Assembly: GCF_030272705.1 (NCBI RefSeq)
Contig: NZ_JARFYM010000005.1
Span: 62,001-126,000, forward strand
Length of the DNA: 64,000 nt
DNA from: Rhizobium mayense
Lineage (GTDB): Bacteria; Pseudomonadota; Alphaproteobacteria; Rhizobiales; Rhizobiaceae
Direction of reading: 5' to 3'
The notes beneath the pieces were generated by a model. It was not told where the DNA came from. It saw nothing but the letters and a program-made list of their open reading frames with translations, and did no database searches. Made by a program: the position numbers and the translations under genes. Shown piece after piece: positions 48,596 to 58,587 of this stretch (position 1 is its first letter; every line of letters starts with the position of its first letter).

Positions 48596-50938
48596 TCAGA
48601 ATTCTTCCCATTCATCCTGCGCCAGCGCATTCGCGCCCTGCGTTTGCGGCCGCGGTTTGCGAACCGGTGCGGCGGCAGGCGCGGCGCGGCGAGCGGGCAC
48701 CGGCGCGCGCATTTGCTGGGCGGCGGCGCGCAATGCCGAGACACTGTCCTGGCCGCCATGCGATGTACGGAAGCGAGAGACAAGAGCCTTCAGCGTCTGG
48801 GCCTCGTCGTTCAGCGTCACGCTGGCGGCGGTGGTCTCTTCCACCATTGCGGCGTTCTGCTGCGTCACCTGATCCATCTGGTTCATGGCCGAGTTGATTT
48901 CCTTCAGGCCGATCGCCTGTTCGCTGGCGGAAGCCGAGATCTGGCGGATGAGGCCGTTGATCTCCATCACCTGCTCGGCGATTTTGTGCAGTGCATTGCC
49001 GGTGCGGCCGACGAGATCGACGCCTTCCTTGACCTGGCCGGCCGAGGTGTTGATCAGGGTCTTGATCTCCTTGGCGGCATTGGCGGAACGCTGAGCCAAC
49101 TCACGCACTTCCTGCGCCACGACGGCAAAGCCCTTGCCGGCTTCACCGGCGCGGGCCGCTTCGACGCCGGCGTTCAGGGCGAGAAGGTTGGTCTGGAAGG
49201 CGATCTCATCGATGACGCCGATGATGCGCGAAACCTCCTGCGAGGATTGCTCGATGCCATGCATGGAGGCGATCGCCTTCTGCACGATCTCACCGGAGCG
49301 CCCGGCGTCCTCGGACGCCGCGCTGACGCTGCTAGCGGCCGTGCGGGCGTTTTCGGCGCTGGAGTTGACCTGAGCCGTCAGCTGGTTGAGCGCAGCCGCG
49401 GTTTCTTCCAGGCTTGCCGCCTGCTGCTCGGTGCGGCGGGCAAGGTCGGAAGCACTATTGCTGATCTCGCTGGTGCCGCTGCCGATATTGCCGACACTGA
49501 GGTTCATCGTGTGAACCGTCTCTTCCAGGCTGACGAGCGCCGCATTGAAGTCCTGCTTCAGCTGGGCGTATTCGCCGGGGAACTCCTCCGCGATGCGGTG
49601 TCCGAGATTGCCCCTGGAAAGCTCGGCCAGGCTCTGGCCGAGAATGGTGACGATGCGCCGCTGCAGGGCCACGGTTTCGCCGCGCTCCGCTTCCGAGCGG
49701 GAGCGCTCGCCTTCGGCGGCACGGCGCTGGTCGTTGGCTTCGACTTCCAATCTCTTGGTGTCGGCAAGGGCGAAGCGGAAGCCTTCGAGTGCCTTGGCGA
49801 CCGAGCCGATTTCGTCGGCGCGCGCCTGGCCTTCGACGGGCTCAGCATAGTTGCCGGCGCTGAGACCATTGACGCTGGCGACCAATCCGCCGAGCGGCTT
49901 CTGCACGAAAGTGCGTACCGCGGCATAGAGCGCCAGCATGACGGCAGCGAGCACGAGGATGCCGCCGATGATCATCATGTAGGTCTGGTCGCGCACCGGC
50001 GCTGCAATGGCGCTATGCGGCACGTCGACGAGGACGACCCAGGTGGCGTTCAGCCCCGGGACGGCGAAGGGATAGACCACGCGGTCGAATTCTTCCTGGC
50101 CGCCATCGGTAATGTTCTTCACCAGCCCCGCCGTCGACGAGGTCAATGCTGCCTTGATGACGTCGGCGCCGTCGCCGCTATAGTCCTTCATCAGCAGGTC
50201 CTTGTTCGGCGCCACCAGCCACTTGTTGTCCTGGGAAAGCAGGAGGACGCGGCCGGAGCCGAAAGGATGCAGATTTTGCAACTTGACGGAAAGCGAGGCG
50301 AGCGAGATGTCGACGCCGGATACACCGATCAATTTGCCGCCGGACATGACCGGATAGGCAATCGAGCTCATGGTTGTCGGAACATCGGTACCTTCGGCCA
50401 TGTATGGCGGTGTGATGGAGCCCTTGCCGCTGGTGGCTGCAAGCTTCCACCATGCGGCGGTGTAGTCGTTATCGAAGGTGGAGAACTGAATGCCGCCATC
50501 CTTGGTCTTTGACCAATAGGGTGTAAACGCGCCCTTATCGTTGACGCCTTGGTCCTTGTTGTTGGCAAGTTCGGTCGTCTTGCCGTCGAAGGTGCCGAGT
50601 TGTTCGCAGAACCAGCTGCCGAAGGCGAAGGCGTTCTGCTCGACATTGGCCTTGAGGATATTGATGATGCCCTTGCGATCGAAGGTGTGGCCCTCGTGGC
50701 CGCGGCCGATGATGGCGGCCATGGAGCGGGCAGCGCTGGCGAGCTCGCCGATATTGGCGGCGACTTCGTTGGAGATGGATTTGGCCTCGCTATTGGCCTG
50801 ATCCATCGTCAACGTCTGCACGCGATCACGGGTCTGGGCGATCAGCAGGAAGTTGGACACGAACAGGACGAGCGCGATCGCCAGCCCAGTGACCACGATG
50901 AGCTTGGCCGCAAGCGACTTCATACGAAAGATGGACAT
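48596..50938 (-). CDS. Methyl-accepting chemotaxis protein with dCache-type sensor
   Basis: A 780-residue chemoreceptor. Transmembrane helices stand at about residues 11-33 and 320-342, with a large periplasmic dCache-like domain between them (contains [20 protein letters not shown] and [20 protein letters not shown] segments). HAMP and the signalling domain follow; the tip is [20 protein letters not shown]. The C-terminus EWEEF is a pentapeptide of the kind that tethers CheR and CheB. The ATG at 50938 has GAGG 5 bases upstream. The ligand is unknown, though Cache receptors often bind small organic molecules. Confidence 0.92.
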   Translation of the reverse strand: MSIFRMKSLAAKLIVVTGLAIALVLFVSNFLLIAQTRDRVQTLTMDQANSEAKSISNEVAANIGELASAARSMAAIIGRGHEGHTFDRKGIINILKANVEQNAFAFGSWFCEQLGTFDGKTTELANNKDQGVNDKGAFTPYWSKTKDGGIQFSTFDNDYTAAWWKLAATSGKGSITPPYMAEGTDVPTTMSSIAYPVMSGGKLIGVSGVDISLASLSVKLQNLHPFGSGRVLLLSQDNKWLVAPNKDLLMKDYSGDGADVIKAALTSSTAGLVKNITDGGQEEFDRVVYPFAVPGLNATWVVLVDVPHSAIAAPVRDQTYMMIIGGILVLAAVMLALYAAVRTFVQKPLGGLVASVNGLSAGNYAEPVEGQARADEIGSVAKALEGFRFALADTKRLEVEANDQRRAAEGERSRSEAERGETVALQRRIVTILGQSLAELSRGNLGHRIAEEFPGEYAQLKQDFNAALVSLEETVHTMNLSVGNIGSGTSEISNSASDLARRTEQQAASLEETAAALNQLTAQVNSSAENARTAASSVSAASEDAGRSGEIVQKAIASMHGIEQSSQEVSRIIGVIDEIAFQTNLLALNAGVEAARAGEAGKGFAVVAQEVRELAQRSANAAKEIKTLINTSAGQVKEGVDLVGRTGNALHKIAEQVMEINGLIRQISASASEQAIGLKEINSAMNQMDQVTQQNAAMVEETTAASVTLNDEAQTLKALVSRFRTSHGGQDSVSALRAAAQQMRAPVPARRAAPAAAPVRKPRPQTQGANALAQDEWEEF

Positions 50939-51125
50939 CATTTCCTCGAGAGAACGATGCGTCGGATGCACATTATCCGGATGCAAGGTCGGCACAGGAT
51001 GGCACCGTCATGGGGCCGCCGCGAAAGCGCCTGCCGCCGCGAGACCGCAAACTACGGCAGACTTGAGGAGAATGATCATGAAGCGGAAAAATTTAATTAA
51101 ATTTCCACGGCTAGGAATGGCAGTC

Positions 51126-52025
51126 TCAAAGATGCGCAGCGACATCGCTCGCGACTGGGATAGACGGTTGCGCGCCTGGCTTTAGGCAAGCCAGCGAACC
51201 GGCGACGGCGGCACGGCGCAGCGCTGCGTGAAAGTCGAGACCCTGGTCGAGGCTGGCGGCCAGATAGCCGCAGAAGGTATCGCCGGCGCCGACGGTATCG
51301 ACCGGTTCGATGACAAGGCCCTTGGCGCGCGACAATTCACCATTGCGGATGGCGACGACACCATCGCCGCCAAGCGTGACGATCAGCGTCTGCCCCGTTT
51401 CCGCATGCAGGCGGACGAGCGCCGCCTCGCGATCACTGGCCGACATATTGTCCTGACCCGCCAGCCTCTCGAATTCCGTCTCGTTGGCGATGACGATATC
51501 GGCAAGGCGGCCGAGCCGCGCGGCATCGGGAATGAGCGGCGCGAGATTGAGGATTGTGCGAACGCCCTTGGCCTTTGCCGCCGCAAGCGCCGTCTCGACG
51601 GCCGCAACCGGAATTTCGAATTGCAGCATGAGCGTATCGTTTGGGCTCAGCGCGTCGACCGCGGCCGTTGCGTCCTTGGCCGTCATCGTGCCGTTGGCGC
51701 CGGGCACGACGGCAATCATGTTCTCGCCGTCGCCTCCGACGAGGATGAGCGCCGTACCGGTCGGTTCGGAAACATGGCTGACGGTGGAGAGATCCGTGCC
51801 GGCCGCATCGAGCAGGGCAAGCGCAGGCTCGGCGAAACCGTCATTGCCGACAGCGCCGGTCAAGCGCACCGTCGAGCCCGCGCGCCGCGCTGCCAATGCC
51901 TGATTGGCGCCCTTGCCGCCGGCGGCAGTGGAAAAACCGTTGCCAGCTACCGTCTCGCCCGGCTTCGGCAGACGGTCGGTGGTGGCGATGAGGTCCATAT
52001 TGATGGAGCCGAAAATGGTAATCAT
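51126..52025 (-). CDS. rbsK: Ribokinase (PfkB family)
   Basis: A 299-residue sugar kinase that makes ribose-5-phosphate. The N-terminal sugar-binding pattern is FGSINMDLIATTDRLPKPGET, followed by GGKGANQALAARRAG. The catalytic aspartate is in DTVGAGDTFCGYLA. I chose the ATG at 52025 (MITIFGSIN). PfkB members vary in substrate, but the overall pattern fits ribokinase best. It stands alone between the chemoreceptor and rmuC. Confidence 0.9.
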   Translation of the reverse strand: MITIFGSINMDLIATTDRLPKPGETVAGNGFSTAAGGKGANQALAARRAGSTVRLTGAVGNDGFAEPALALLDAAGTDLSTVSHVSEPTGTALILVGGDGENMIAVVPGANGTMTAKDATAAVDALSPNDTLMLQFEIPVAAVETALAAAKAKGVRTILNLAPLIPDAARLGRLADIVIANETEFERLAGQDNMSASDREAALVRLHAETGQTLIVTLGGDGVVAIRNGELSRAKGLVIEPVDTVGAGDTFCGYLAASLDQGLDFHAALRRAAVAGSLACLKPGAQPSIPVASDVAAHL

Positions 52026-52127
52026 GAGATGTCCCGCCCTGCTTGTTGATCTCATGTGATCCGACGCAAAGGCACTTTGCGGGTCTTAAGATCATGCATT
52101 GATTTGGCGCGACACTGCCCGAAGCGA

Positions 52128-53324
52128 TCAGTCCTCGTCAACCACCCTGAGCTTGAGCTGGCCGGTGCGGTTGTCGATCGGTTTCGGCCGGTCCTCGGTG
52201 ATCGCCTTCGCCGGCTCGCCGGCGGCTTCGAATTCCAGTGCTTCTATCCTCTCGCCGCGACGTGCCAGCTTGTCGGCGGAAGTGACGATCATGTCGACAT
52301 CCTTCTGCGCCAGGGCGAAATGCCCCTGCAGCTTTCGCACCCGCTCGTCGAGGCGGGACAGATCGTCCATCAGATGCGCGACTTCACCCTGGATCACATG
52401 CGCTTGCTCGCGCATGCGTTGGTCCTTCAATACCGCCTGGATTACCTGGATCGACAGCATCAGCAGTGATGGCGAGACAATGACGACGCGTGAACGCTGC
52501 GCTTTCTGCACGATCGCTTCGAAATTCTCGTGGATTTCCGCAAAAATCGATTCGGAGGGGACGAATAGGAACGCCGTATCCTGCGTCTCTCCCTGAAGGA
52601 GATATTTCTCTGCGACATCACGGATATGCACTTCGAGATCCCGGCGGAACTGCTGCGCGGCGAGCTTGCCCTGCTCCGGGTTTGCTGCCGCGGCCTTGCG
52701 GATAGCGTTCCAGGCTTCCAACGGAAATTTGGCATCGATAACAAGCGGCGGCGAGCCGTTCGGCATACGCACGGTGCAGTCGGGCCGCGAACCATTGGAC
52801 AGTGTCGTCTGGAAGGCATAGGCGCCCATAGGCAATCCATCGGCGATGATCGTCTCCATGCGCGCCTGACCGAAGGCACCGCGCGTCTGCTTGTTGGAGA
52901 GAATCGCCTGCAGACCGACGACGTCCTTTGCCAGCGACTGGATATTGGTCTGCGCGGCGTCGATCACGGCAAGCCGCTCTTGCAGGCGGCGCAGGTTCTC
53001 ATGGGTCGAACGCGTCTGCTCGCCGATCGTCGCCGTCACCCGCTGCGACATGCCGTCGAGCCGCTGGTTGATGGCATGGTTGAACTCCGCCTGCCGCGAG
53101 CCGAACACCTCGGCTATGGTGGAAAGCCGGCCCTGCATCTCGGCCTGCGCCCTGAGGAGCGCCGCCATGCTTTGTTCGGCATCCTCGGCCCGCAGCAAAT
53201 CCTCCTCCGACCGCCGCCCTCTGCCGTTGATGACAAGGACGATGACGGCGATCAGAAGCACGATGACAAGGCCGGCCAGAACCGGGACTACAGGAATCTC
53301 TTGGCCCAAGAGGATAAAGGTCAT
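52128..53324 (-). CDS. rmuC: DNA recombination protein RmuC
   Basis: A 398-residue protein with an N-terminal transmembrane helix (about residues 10-33), a long coiled coil (about 40-140) and the RmuC nuclease-like domain (about 150-350: VRMPNGSPPLVIDAKFPLEAW; LFVPSESIFAEI). E. coli RmuC limits inversion rearrangements; some RmuC proteins have been tied to defence against mobile elements. No defence genes flank it here. It is divergent from def. Confidence 0.93.
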   Translation of the reverse strand: MTFILLGQEIPVVPVLAGLVIVLLIAVIVLVINGRGRRSEEDLLRAEDAEQSMAALLRAQAEMQGRLSTIAEVFGSRQAEFNHAINQRLDGMSQRVTATIGEQTRSTHENLRRLQERLAVIDAAQTNIQSLAKDVVGLQAILSNKQTRGAFGQARMETIIADGLPMGAYAFQTTLSNGSRPDCTVRMPNGSPPLVIDAKFPLEAWNAIRKAAAANPEQGKLAAQQFRRDLEVHIRDVAEKYLLQGETQDTAFLFVPSESIFAEIHENFEAIVQKAQRSRVVIVSPSLLMLSIQVIQAVLKDQRMREQAHVIQGEVAHLMDDLSRLDERVRKLQGHFALAQKDVDMIVTSADKLARRGERIEALEFEAAGEPAKAITEDRPKPIDNRTGQLKLRVVDED

Positions 53325-53507
53325 GATATCGGATACTCGTGAAACTCGTGTCGCACCATAACAAAAAAGCGGAGAATATCTAGATCAAAACGTGAACAAA
53401 ATTTCACGAAGCCTTTGCCGACCTGAAGTCGCAAGCGTTGAAAAAACACCCTTCAACCGCCATCTAAATAATTCCATCGCACAACAAGATGCGTTATGGG
53501 AAACTTC

Positions 53508-54023
53508 ATGACGATCAAGCCACTCATCATTTTGCCCGATCCGCTGCTCCGCCAGGCCTCCGCGCCGATCGAGCGCGTCGATACCGAAGTTCAACGCCTT
53601 GCCGAAGATATGCTGGCAACCATGTATGACGCGCCGGGCATCGGTCTCGCCGCCATTCAGATCGGCGTTCCCCGCCGTATGCTGGTGATCGATGTGTCGC
53701 GCGAAGGCGAGGATAAGCAGCCGCTGGTCTTCATCAATCCCGAAATCGTCACCTCGTCGGACGATCGTTCGGTTTATGAAGAAGGCTGCCTCTCCATTCC
53801 GGACTACTATGCCGAAGTCGAGCGTCCGGCCCGCGTCACCGTCAGGCATATCGATCGCGACGGTAAGGAACAGATCGTTGAAGCCGACGGTTTGCTCGCC
53901 ACCTGCCTGCAACACGAGATCGACCACCTGAACGGCGTGCTGTTCATCGACCATATCTCGCGTCTGAAACGCGACATGGTGATCAAGAAGTTCACCAAGG
54001 CGGCGAGGGCAAAGGCGCTCTGA
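53508..54023 (+). CDS. def: Peptide deformylase
   Basis: A 171-residue metalloenzyme that removes the formyl group from new proteins. The three motifs are complete: [17 protein letters not shown] with Cys94, and QHEIDH with His136, Glu137 and His140. I chose ATG 53508 (MTIKPLI); an ATG at 53496 adds four residues. It is usually followed directly by fmt, but here a toxin-antitoxin pair stands between them. Confidence 0.96.
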   Translation: MTIKPLIILPDPLLRQASAPIERVDTEVQRLAEDMLATMYDAPGIGLAAIQIGVPRRMLVIDVSREGEDKQPLVFINPEIVTSSDDRSVYEEGCLSIPDYYAEVERPARVTVRHIDRDGKEQIVEADGLLATCLQHEIDHLNGVLFIDHISRLKRDMVIKKFTKAARAKAL

Positions 54024-54055
54024 GGGAAGGTTGAAAAACCAACTCGGCAAACCTA

Positions 54056-54072
54056 TGATATCAGTGATATCA
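54056..54072. promoter_or_regulatory. Palindromic operator candidate before the toxin-antitoxin genes
   Basis: TGATATCA-G-TGATATCA is a perfect 17-base palindrome with a single central base and is also a direct repeat of TGATATCA. It ends 14 bases before the antitoxin start, next to the GGAGG ribosome site at 54076-54080. Ribbon-helix-helix antitoxins bind such sites to repress their own operon. Confidence 0.6.
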
Positions 54073-54086
54073 ATTGGAGGTGCTGA

Positions 54087-54377
54087 ATGAGCGACCTTTT
54101 GATTCGCGATATTCCAGATGCCATGAAGCAAGATCTCGCAGAGCGGGCAAAACAGTCTGGCCGCAGCCTCTCCGACGAAGCAAAGGAGCTTTTGCGGGCG
54201 GCGCTAGTGGCGGAGGATGTTAACGCCGGCCGGAGCGGATTGTCCGCTTGGGATGTTTTGCGTCCCATCCTCTATACTGGGGACGCCACTGCTGCTGAAG
54301 AATATCGGCGCATCATGGACGAAATTGAAGTGGAGCGGAAAAAGGATTTCGGCCGACCGGTTGAGGATTTCGAGTGA
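54087..54377 (+). CDS. Ribbon-helix-helix antitoxin (FitA/VapB type)
   Basis: A 96-residue protein. The N-terminus LLIRDIPDAMKQDLAERAK followed by GRSLSDEAKELLRAAL is the FitA-type ribbon-helix-helix fold that binds DNA. The acidic C-terminus (residues 70-96) would wrap around and block the toxin. A strong ribosome site GGAGG is 6 bases upstream of the ATG. The stop codon overlaps the toxin GTG start. Confidence 0.88.
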   Translation: MSDLLIRDIPDAMKQDLAERAKQSGRSLSDEAKELLRAALVAEDVNAGRSGLSAWDVLRPILYTGDATAAEEYRRIMDEIEVERKKDFGRPVEDFE

Positions 54378-54793
54378 TTCTCCTCGATACGAATATCCTA
54401 TCCGAATTGACGAAGCCTGTTGCCGACCGCAAGGTCGAAGCATGGTTTCAGACGCAGCCGATCATGAACCTCTATCTCTGTGATATCGTGGTGATGGAGC
54501 AATCTTACGGGGCGGAGCGTTTCTTCCTGCGGACGAGATCATACCGCTACATTCAAATGTTCAACGAGCAACTCGTTTCTTTCCGCGGCAGGATACTGCG
54601 CTTCGATCATCAATCGGCCATCGAAACCGGCCGCATCCGGGCGCGACGCGAGAGAACCGGGCACCAGATTTCCGTCCAGGACGCCATGATCGCCGCCATC
54701 TGCCTCGGACACGGCGCGACGTTGGCGACGCGGAACACAAAAGATTTCGAGGGGGTTGATCTTAAGCTCGTAAACCCGTTTGAAGGCGGCTAG
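54374..54793 (+). CDS. PIN-domain toxin (FitB/VapC type)
   Basis: A 139-residue ribonuclease of the PIN fold. The acidic active site is complete: Asp5 in LLDTNILSE, Glu42 in VVMEQSYG, Asp103 in SVQDAMIAA and Asp124 in TRNTKDFEG. Many VapC toxins cut initiator tRNA or rRNA, and FitB slows growth; the target here is unknown. It starts with GTG at 54374, overlapping the antitoxin stop, so production follows the antitoxin. Confidence 0.9.
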   Translation: MILLDTNILSELTKPVADRKVEAWFQTQPIMNLYLCDIVVMEQSYGAERFFLRTRSYRYIQMFNEQLVSFRGRILRFDHQSAIETGRIRARRERTGHQISVQDAMIAAICLGHGATLATRNTKDFEGVDLKLVNPFEGG

Positions 54794-54794
54794 T

Positions 54795-54839
54795 GCATGA
54801 TCCCAAAAACTGCGAAGCGGTTTTTGGACATGATGATGC
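54795..54839. repeat. GCATGATCC...GATGATGC palindromic repeat, copy C
   Basis: This begins GCATGATCCCAAAAACTGCG right after the toxin stop and ends GATGATGC, with GAAGCGGTTTTTGGA inside. It is the closest relative of copy B (34824-34867). It marks the right-hand junction of the toxin-antitoxin pair with fmt. Confidence 0.65.
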
Positions 54840-54871
54840 CAAAATAGATATCTCTTAGCCGGACGGATCGC

Positions 54872-55819
54872 ATGTCGCTAAGCATCATTTTCATGGGAAC
54901 GCCTGAATTTTCTGTTCCGACTTTGCGGTCGCTGGTCGATGCCGGGCACAGGATTCGCGCCGTTTATACGCAGCCGCCGCGCCCAGGTGGTCGGCGTGGG
55001 CTCGACCTGCAGAAATCACCGGTGCATCAGGCAGCGGAGTTGCTCGGCCTGCCGGTCTTCACACCGGTCAATTTCAAGGATCCGGAAGAGCGTCATCGTT
55101 TTCGCGAGTTGGATGCCGATGTCGCCGTCGTTGTCGCCTATGGCCTGCTGCTGCCGGAGGCGATCCTCACGGGCACCCGGTTCGGCTGCTATAACGGCCA
55201 TGCCTCGCTGCTGCCACGCTGGCGGGGTGCCGCGCCCATTCAGCGGGCGATCATGGCGGGCGACAAGAAAACCGGCATGATGGTGATGAAGATGGACAAG
55301 GGTCTCGATACCGGCCCGGTCGCACTGGCGCGGGAAGTCGAGATCGGTGACACGATGACCGCTGGCGAGCTGCACGACAGGCTGATGCTGGTTGGCGCCA
55401 AGGCGATGGTCGAGGCGATGAACAAGCTGGAGCATGACGAACTGCCGCTGACCGAACAGCCTGCCGAGGGTGTCCTCTATGCCGCCAAGATCGATAAGGG
55501 CGAGACGCGCATCGATTTCAGGCAGCCGGCTGCCGATGTTCACAATCATATTCGCGGCCTCTCCTCGTTCCCCGGTGCTTGGTTCGAGGCCGAGGTCGCC
55601 GGCCGGCCTGAACGTATCAAGGTGCTGGGCTCTGAAGTGGCCGAAGGCGATGGCCCTGCCGGCCGTGTGCTGGCGGATGATCTGGTCATTGCCTGCGGCA
55701 CCGGTGCGGTCCGGCTGACGAAGCTGCAGAAGGCCGGCGGCAAGCCGCTGGCTGCGGCCGATTTCTTGCGCGGCACGCCGATTGCACCGGGCACGATGTT
55801 GGGGACGGGACCAGCCTGA
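54872..55819 (+). CDS. fmt: Methionyl-tRNA formyltransferase
   Basis: A 315-residue enzyme that formylates initiator Met-tRNA, the counterpart of def. The N-terminus [18 protein letters not shown], the folate-site segment [10 protein letters not shown] and the catalytic-region [20 protein letters not shown] are typical, and LDTGPV follows. The C-terminal tRNA-binding domain covers about residues 205-310. The stop overlaps the truA start by one base. Confidence 0.96.
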   Translation: MSLSIIFMGTPEFSVPTLRSLVDAGHRIRAVYTQPPRPGGRRGLDLQKSPVHQAAELLGLPVFTPVNFKDPEERHRFRELDADVAVVVAYGLLLPEAILTGTRFGCYNGHASLLPRWRGAAPIQRAIMAGDKKTGMMVMKMDKGLDTGPVALAREVEIGDTMTAGELHDRLMLVGAKAMVEAMNKLEHDELPLTEQPAEGVLYAAKIDKGETRIDFRQPAADVHNHIRGLSSFPGAWFEAEVAGRPERIKVLGSEVAEGDGPAGRVLADDLVIACGTGAVRLTKLQKAGGKPLAAADFLRGTPIAPGTMLGTGPA

Positions 55820-56616
55820 TGCCGCGTTACCGCATGACCGTCGAATATGACGGCATCCCCTATGTCGGTTGGCAGCGTCAGGACAACGGTCCGTCGGTAC
55901 AGGGCGCGATCGAAGGCGCCATCCTGTCTCTGACGGGCGAGAAGGTCTCCATTCGTGGCGCGGGACGCACCGATTCCGGCGTACATGCCATGGGCCAGGT
56001 TGCGCATGCCGATCTTTCCAAGGAATGGAAGCTGCATACGCTGCGCAATGCGCTGAATGCTCATCTGAGGATGGCCGGCGAGCGTGTCGCCATTCTCGAT
56101 GTCGAGCAGGTCGATGGGAGCTTCGACGCCCGTTTCTCGGCGATCCGCCGGTATTATCTCTACCGGATCATCGCGCGCCGGGCGCCGCTGGCGCTCGAGG
56201 CCGGGCGTGCCTGGTGGGTGCCGAAGGATATGGACCACGAGGTCATGCATGCGGCGGCGCAGACGCTGGTCGGGCGGCATGATTTCACCACCTTCCGCTC
56301 GGCGCATTGCCAGGCAAACAGCCCGGTCCGCACGCTCGACCGGCTGGATGTGACCCGCAATGGCGAGCTGATCGAAATCCGCGCCACGGCACAAAGCTTC
56401 CTACACAACCAGATTCGCTCCTTCGCCGGCACACTGAAGCTTGCGGGCGAGGGCAAGTGGACCGTGGACGATGTGCGTGCCGCATTGGAAGCACGAGACC
56501 GCAAGGCTTGCGGCCCGGTCGCGCCGCCGGATGGGCTTTATTTCATGCAGGTGGATTATCGCGATCCGTCCGGCTCGGTGCCGCCGCTTCTCGACGAAGA
56601 GTCCGACGATTCCTGA
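55819..56616 (+). CDS. truA: tRNA pseudouridine(38-40) synthase TruA
   Basis: A 265-residue pseudouridine synthase for the anticodon stem-loop. The catalytic aspartate is Asp52 in [14 protein letters not shown]. Other family motifs are [12 protein letters not shown] near the start and [18 protein letters not shown] in the C-terminal half. It is the last gene of the def-(toxin-antitoxin)-fmt-truA run. Confidence 0.97.
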   Translation: MPRYRMTVEYDGIPYVGWQRQDNGPSVQGAIEGAILSLTGEKVSIRGAGRTDSGVHAMGQVAHADLSKEWKLHTLRNALNAHLRMAGERVAILDVEQVDGSFDARFSAIRRYYLYRIIARRAPLALEAGRAWWVPKDMDHEVMHAAAQTLVGRHDFTTFRSAHCQANSPVRTLDRLDVTRNGELIEIRATAQSFLHNQIRSFAGTLKLAGEGKWTVDDVRAALEARDRKACGPVAPPDGLYFMQVDYRDPSGSVPPLLDEESDDS

Positions 56617-56652
56617 ATCGCATCGCGGTTCTCAAGCAGTTGCGGACATGCC

Positions 56653-57252
56653 TTAGCCGGGCGGATAGACGCCGAGGAAGCGTTGCAGAAAATCCGTCAG
56701 CAGCATGGTCGGGATCAGCAGCACCAGCGTCAGTGCGCCGACAAAAAGCGGATGCGTACCGCAGATCATCCTGAGAATGCGCGCCAGCGAGAAGATGATC
56801 GCCATCATCAATGCTAGCCACAGGATGGCCGCCAGCCCGCTGGAGCCGGGAACGAAGGCGAGCAATGCGATCAGCAAGGAGTTGAGATAGGAGGTCGGCA
56901 GGCCGAGCCAGTTGACTACCACAACGATAGGCGCGAATTTGTCGCCGAAGCGAAAGATCATTAGCAACACGCCGGCAAGTATCAGCGGCACGAGCCAGCT
57001 TGCCGCCTCGACCAATGCGAGGCGAAAGAAAAAGGCCATGCCTGTCGAGGTTTCCGGCGGCATGGCGGTGAGATAGGCCTGCTGCCACCAGAGCCACGAA
57101 ATGCCGATCGATGGCAGACTCCAGAGTATCGCCCAGAAGGATCGCAGCATGCCACGATCTGATATGTCGAGATATTGGAAGCCGCGCGCATCCATGCGGA
57201 TCAGCAGCCATAAACCCGCCAGATAATATTGGACTTCCCTAAAGGTCGGCAT
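56653..57252 (-). CDS. Polytopic membrane protein of unknown function
   Basis: A 199-residue protein with about five hydrophobic helices (near residues 35-55, 73-100, 108-135, 137-155 and 165-190). The N-terminus [19 protein letters not shown] is amphipathic. No catalytic motif or named family is recognised; the helix pattern is loosely like YIP1-type proteins. The start overlaps the dapE stop by 14 bases, so it is translated from the same message as dapE, though no link to lysine synthesis is known. Confidence 0.75.
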   Translation of the reverse strand: MPTFREVQYYLAGLWLLIRMDARGFQYLDISDRGMLRSFWAILWSLPSIGISWLWWQQAYLTAMPPETSTGMAFFFRLALVEAASWLVPLILAGVLLMIFRFGDKFAPIVVVVNWLGLPTSYLNSLLIALLAFVPGSSGLAAILWLALMMAIIFSLARILRMICGTHPLFVGALTLVLLIPTMLLTDFLQRFLGVYPPG

Positions 57253-58432
57253 TCGTAAACCAGCGCTGGATGAAGGTCTCGTAGATCTCGGTCAGGGTTT
57301 CGAGATCCGATAGCGCCACCCGCTCGTCCACCATGTGCATGGTCTGGCCGACAAGGCCGAACTCCACGACAGGGCAATAATCCTTGATGTAGCGTGCATC
57401 AGAGGTGCCGCCGGTGGTCGAAAGTTTCGGCATGCGGCCGGTGACGTTTTCGATCGCCGAGGATAGGGAGGCGATCAGCGCGTTGTTGCGCGTCAGGAAG
57501 ACCTGGCTCGGGCGTTCTGACCAGACAATGTCATATTTAGTCGGCTCACGACCTAGTCGAAGCGTTTGGTCCGCGGCAGCGCCATCGAGGCGGGCGAGAA
57601 TTTCCGCCTTCAGCGTCTCGGCGGTCCACGTGTCGTTGAAACGAATGTTGAAGGCGGCCGTCGCCTTGGCCGGAATGACGTTTGTCGCTGCGTTGCCGAC
57701 ATCGATCGTCGTCACTTCGAGGTTCGACGGCTGGAAGTTGTCGGTGCCAGTGTCGAAAGGCGGATCGAGCAAAGCCTCGGTGAGCTTGACGATGCTGCGC
57801 ACCGGATTGTCGGCGAGATGCGGATAGGCGGCATGACCCTGCACGCCATGAACCGTGATGAAACCGGATATCGAGCCGCGCCGGCCGATCTTGATCATGT
57901 CGCCGAGTTGGTCCGGATTGGTCGGCTCGCCGACGACCGAGGCATCCCATCGCTCGCCCCGCTCGGCCGCCCATTGCAGCAGTTTGACCGTGCCGTTAAT
58001 GGCCGGGCCTTCTTCGTCGCCAGTGATCAGGAAGGAGATGGAGCCGGCAGGAGCACCATGCTTCTCGATATGGCGGGCGACTGCGGCGGCAAAACAGGCG
58101 ATGCCACCCTTCATGTCGACCGCGCCGCGGCCGAAGAGCTTCCCACCGGCGATCTCGGCGGCAAAGGGTGGATGGCTCCAGGAGGCCGCATCACCAACCG
58201 GAACGACGTCCGTGTGGCCGGCAAACATCAGATGCGGCCCGTCGGTGCCGAGGCGGGCATAAAGGTTCTCGATATCGGGTGTGCCCAGCTCGCTTGCCGT
58301 CATGCGCTCGACCTTGAAGCCCAGCGGCAACAACATGTCGGCAAGCGCGGTCAGTGCACCGCCTTCAGCAGGTGTGACAGACGCGCAGCGAATGAGGGTC
58401 TGCAGATTGGTGACGGGATCGGTAACGGTCAT
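57239..58432 (-). CDS. dapE: Succinyl-diaminopimelate desuccinylase
   Basis: A 397-residue zinc enzyme of lysine and peptidoglycan precursor synthesis. Metal ligands are seen in [10 protein letters not shown] (His73, Asp75) and [10 protein letters not shown] (Asp107); the catalytic Glu stands in TGDEEGPA. The dimerisation domain covers about residues 185-300. I chose the ATG at 58432; the frame is open 77 codons upstream, but that part has no family similarity. It follows dapD by about 155 bases. Confidence 0.95.
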   Translation of the reverse strand: MTVTDPVTNLQTLIRCASVTPAEGGALTALADMLLPLGFKVERMTASELGTPDIENLYARLGTDGPHLMFAGHTDVVPVGDAASWSHPPFAAEIAGGKLFGRGAVDMKGGIACFAAAVARHIEKHGAPAGSISFLITGDEEGPAINGTVKLLQWAAERGERWDASVVGEPTNPDQLGDMIKIGRRGSISGFITVHGVQGHAAYPHLADNPVRSIVKLTEALLDPPFDTGTDNFQPSNLEVTTIDVGNAATNVIPAKATAAFNIRFNDTWTAETLKAEILARLDGAAADQTLRLGREPTKYDIVWSERPSQVFLTRNNALIASLSSAIENVTGRMPKLSTTGGTSDARYIKDYCPVVEFGLVGQTMHMVDERVALSDLETLTEIYETFIQRWFTNADL

Positions 58433-58587
58433 CGGAGGCAACTTATCCGGCGGGAAATGGCAAAGCGATGGCAAAGGATCGGCGATGAGTCGAAAATCTT
58501 TGCGGCGATTCAGCAATCGCACACGCATGCTCACCCGGCAAGCATGAGGGAAGCGCGATATGGGAACCGCGCTTCCAAAAATTGCAA

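Noticed and set aside
48644..50512. 622-codon plus-strand open frame
   Set aside because: It is antisense to the chemoreceptor gene and shows only low-complexity sequence.
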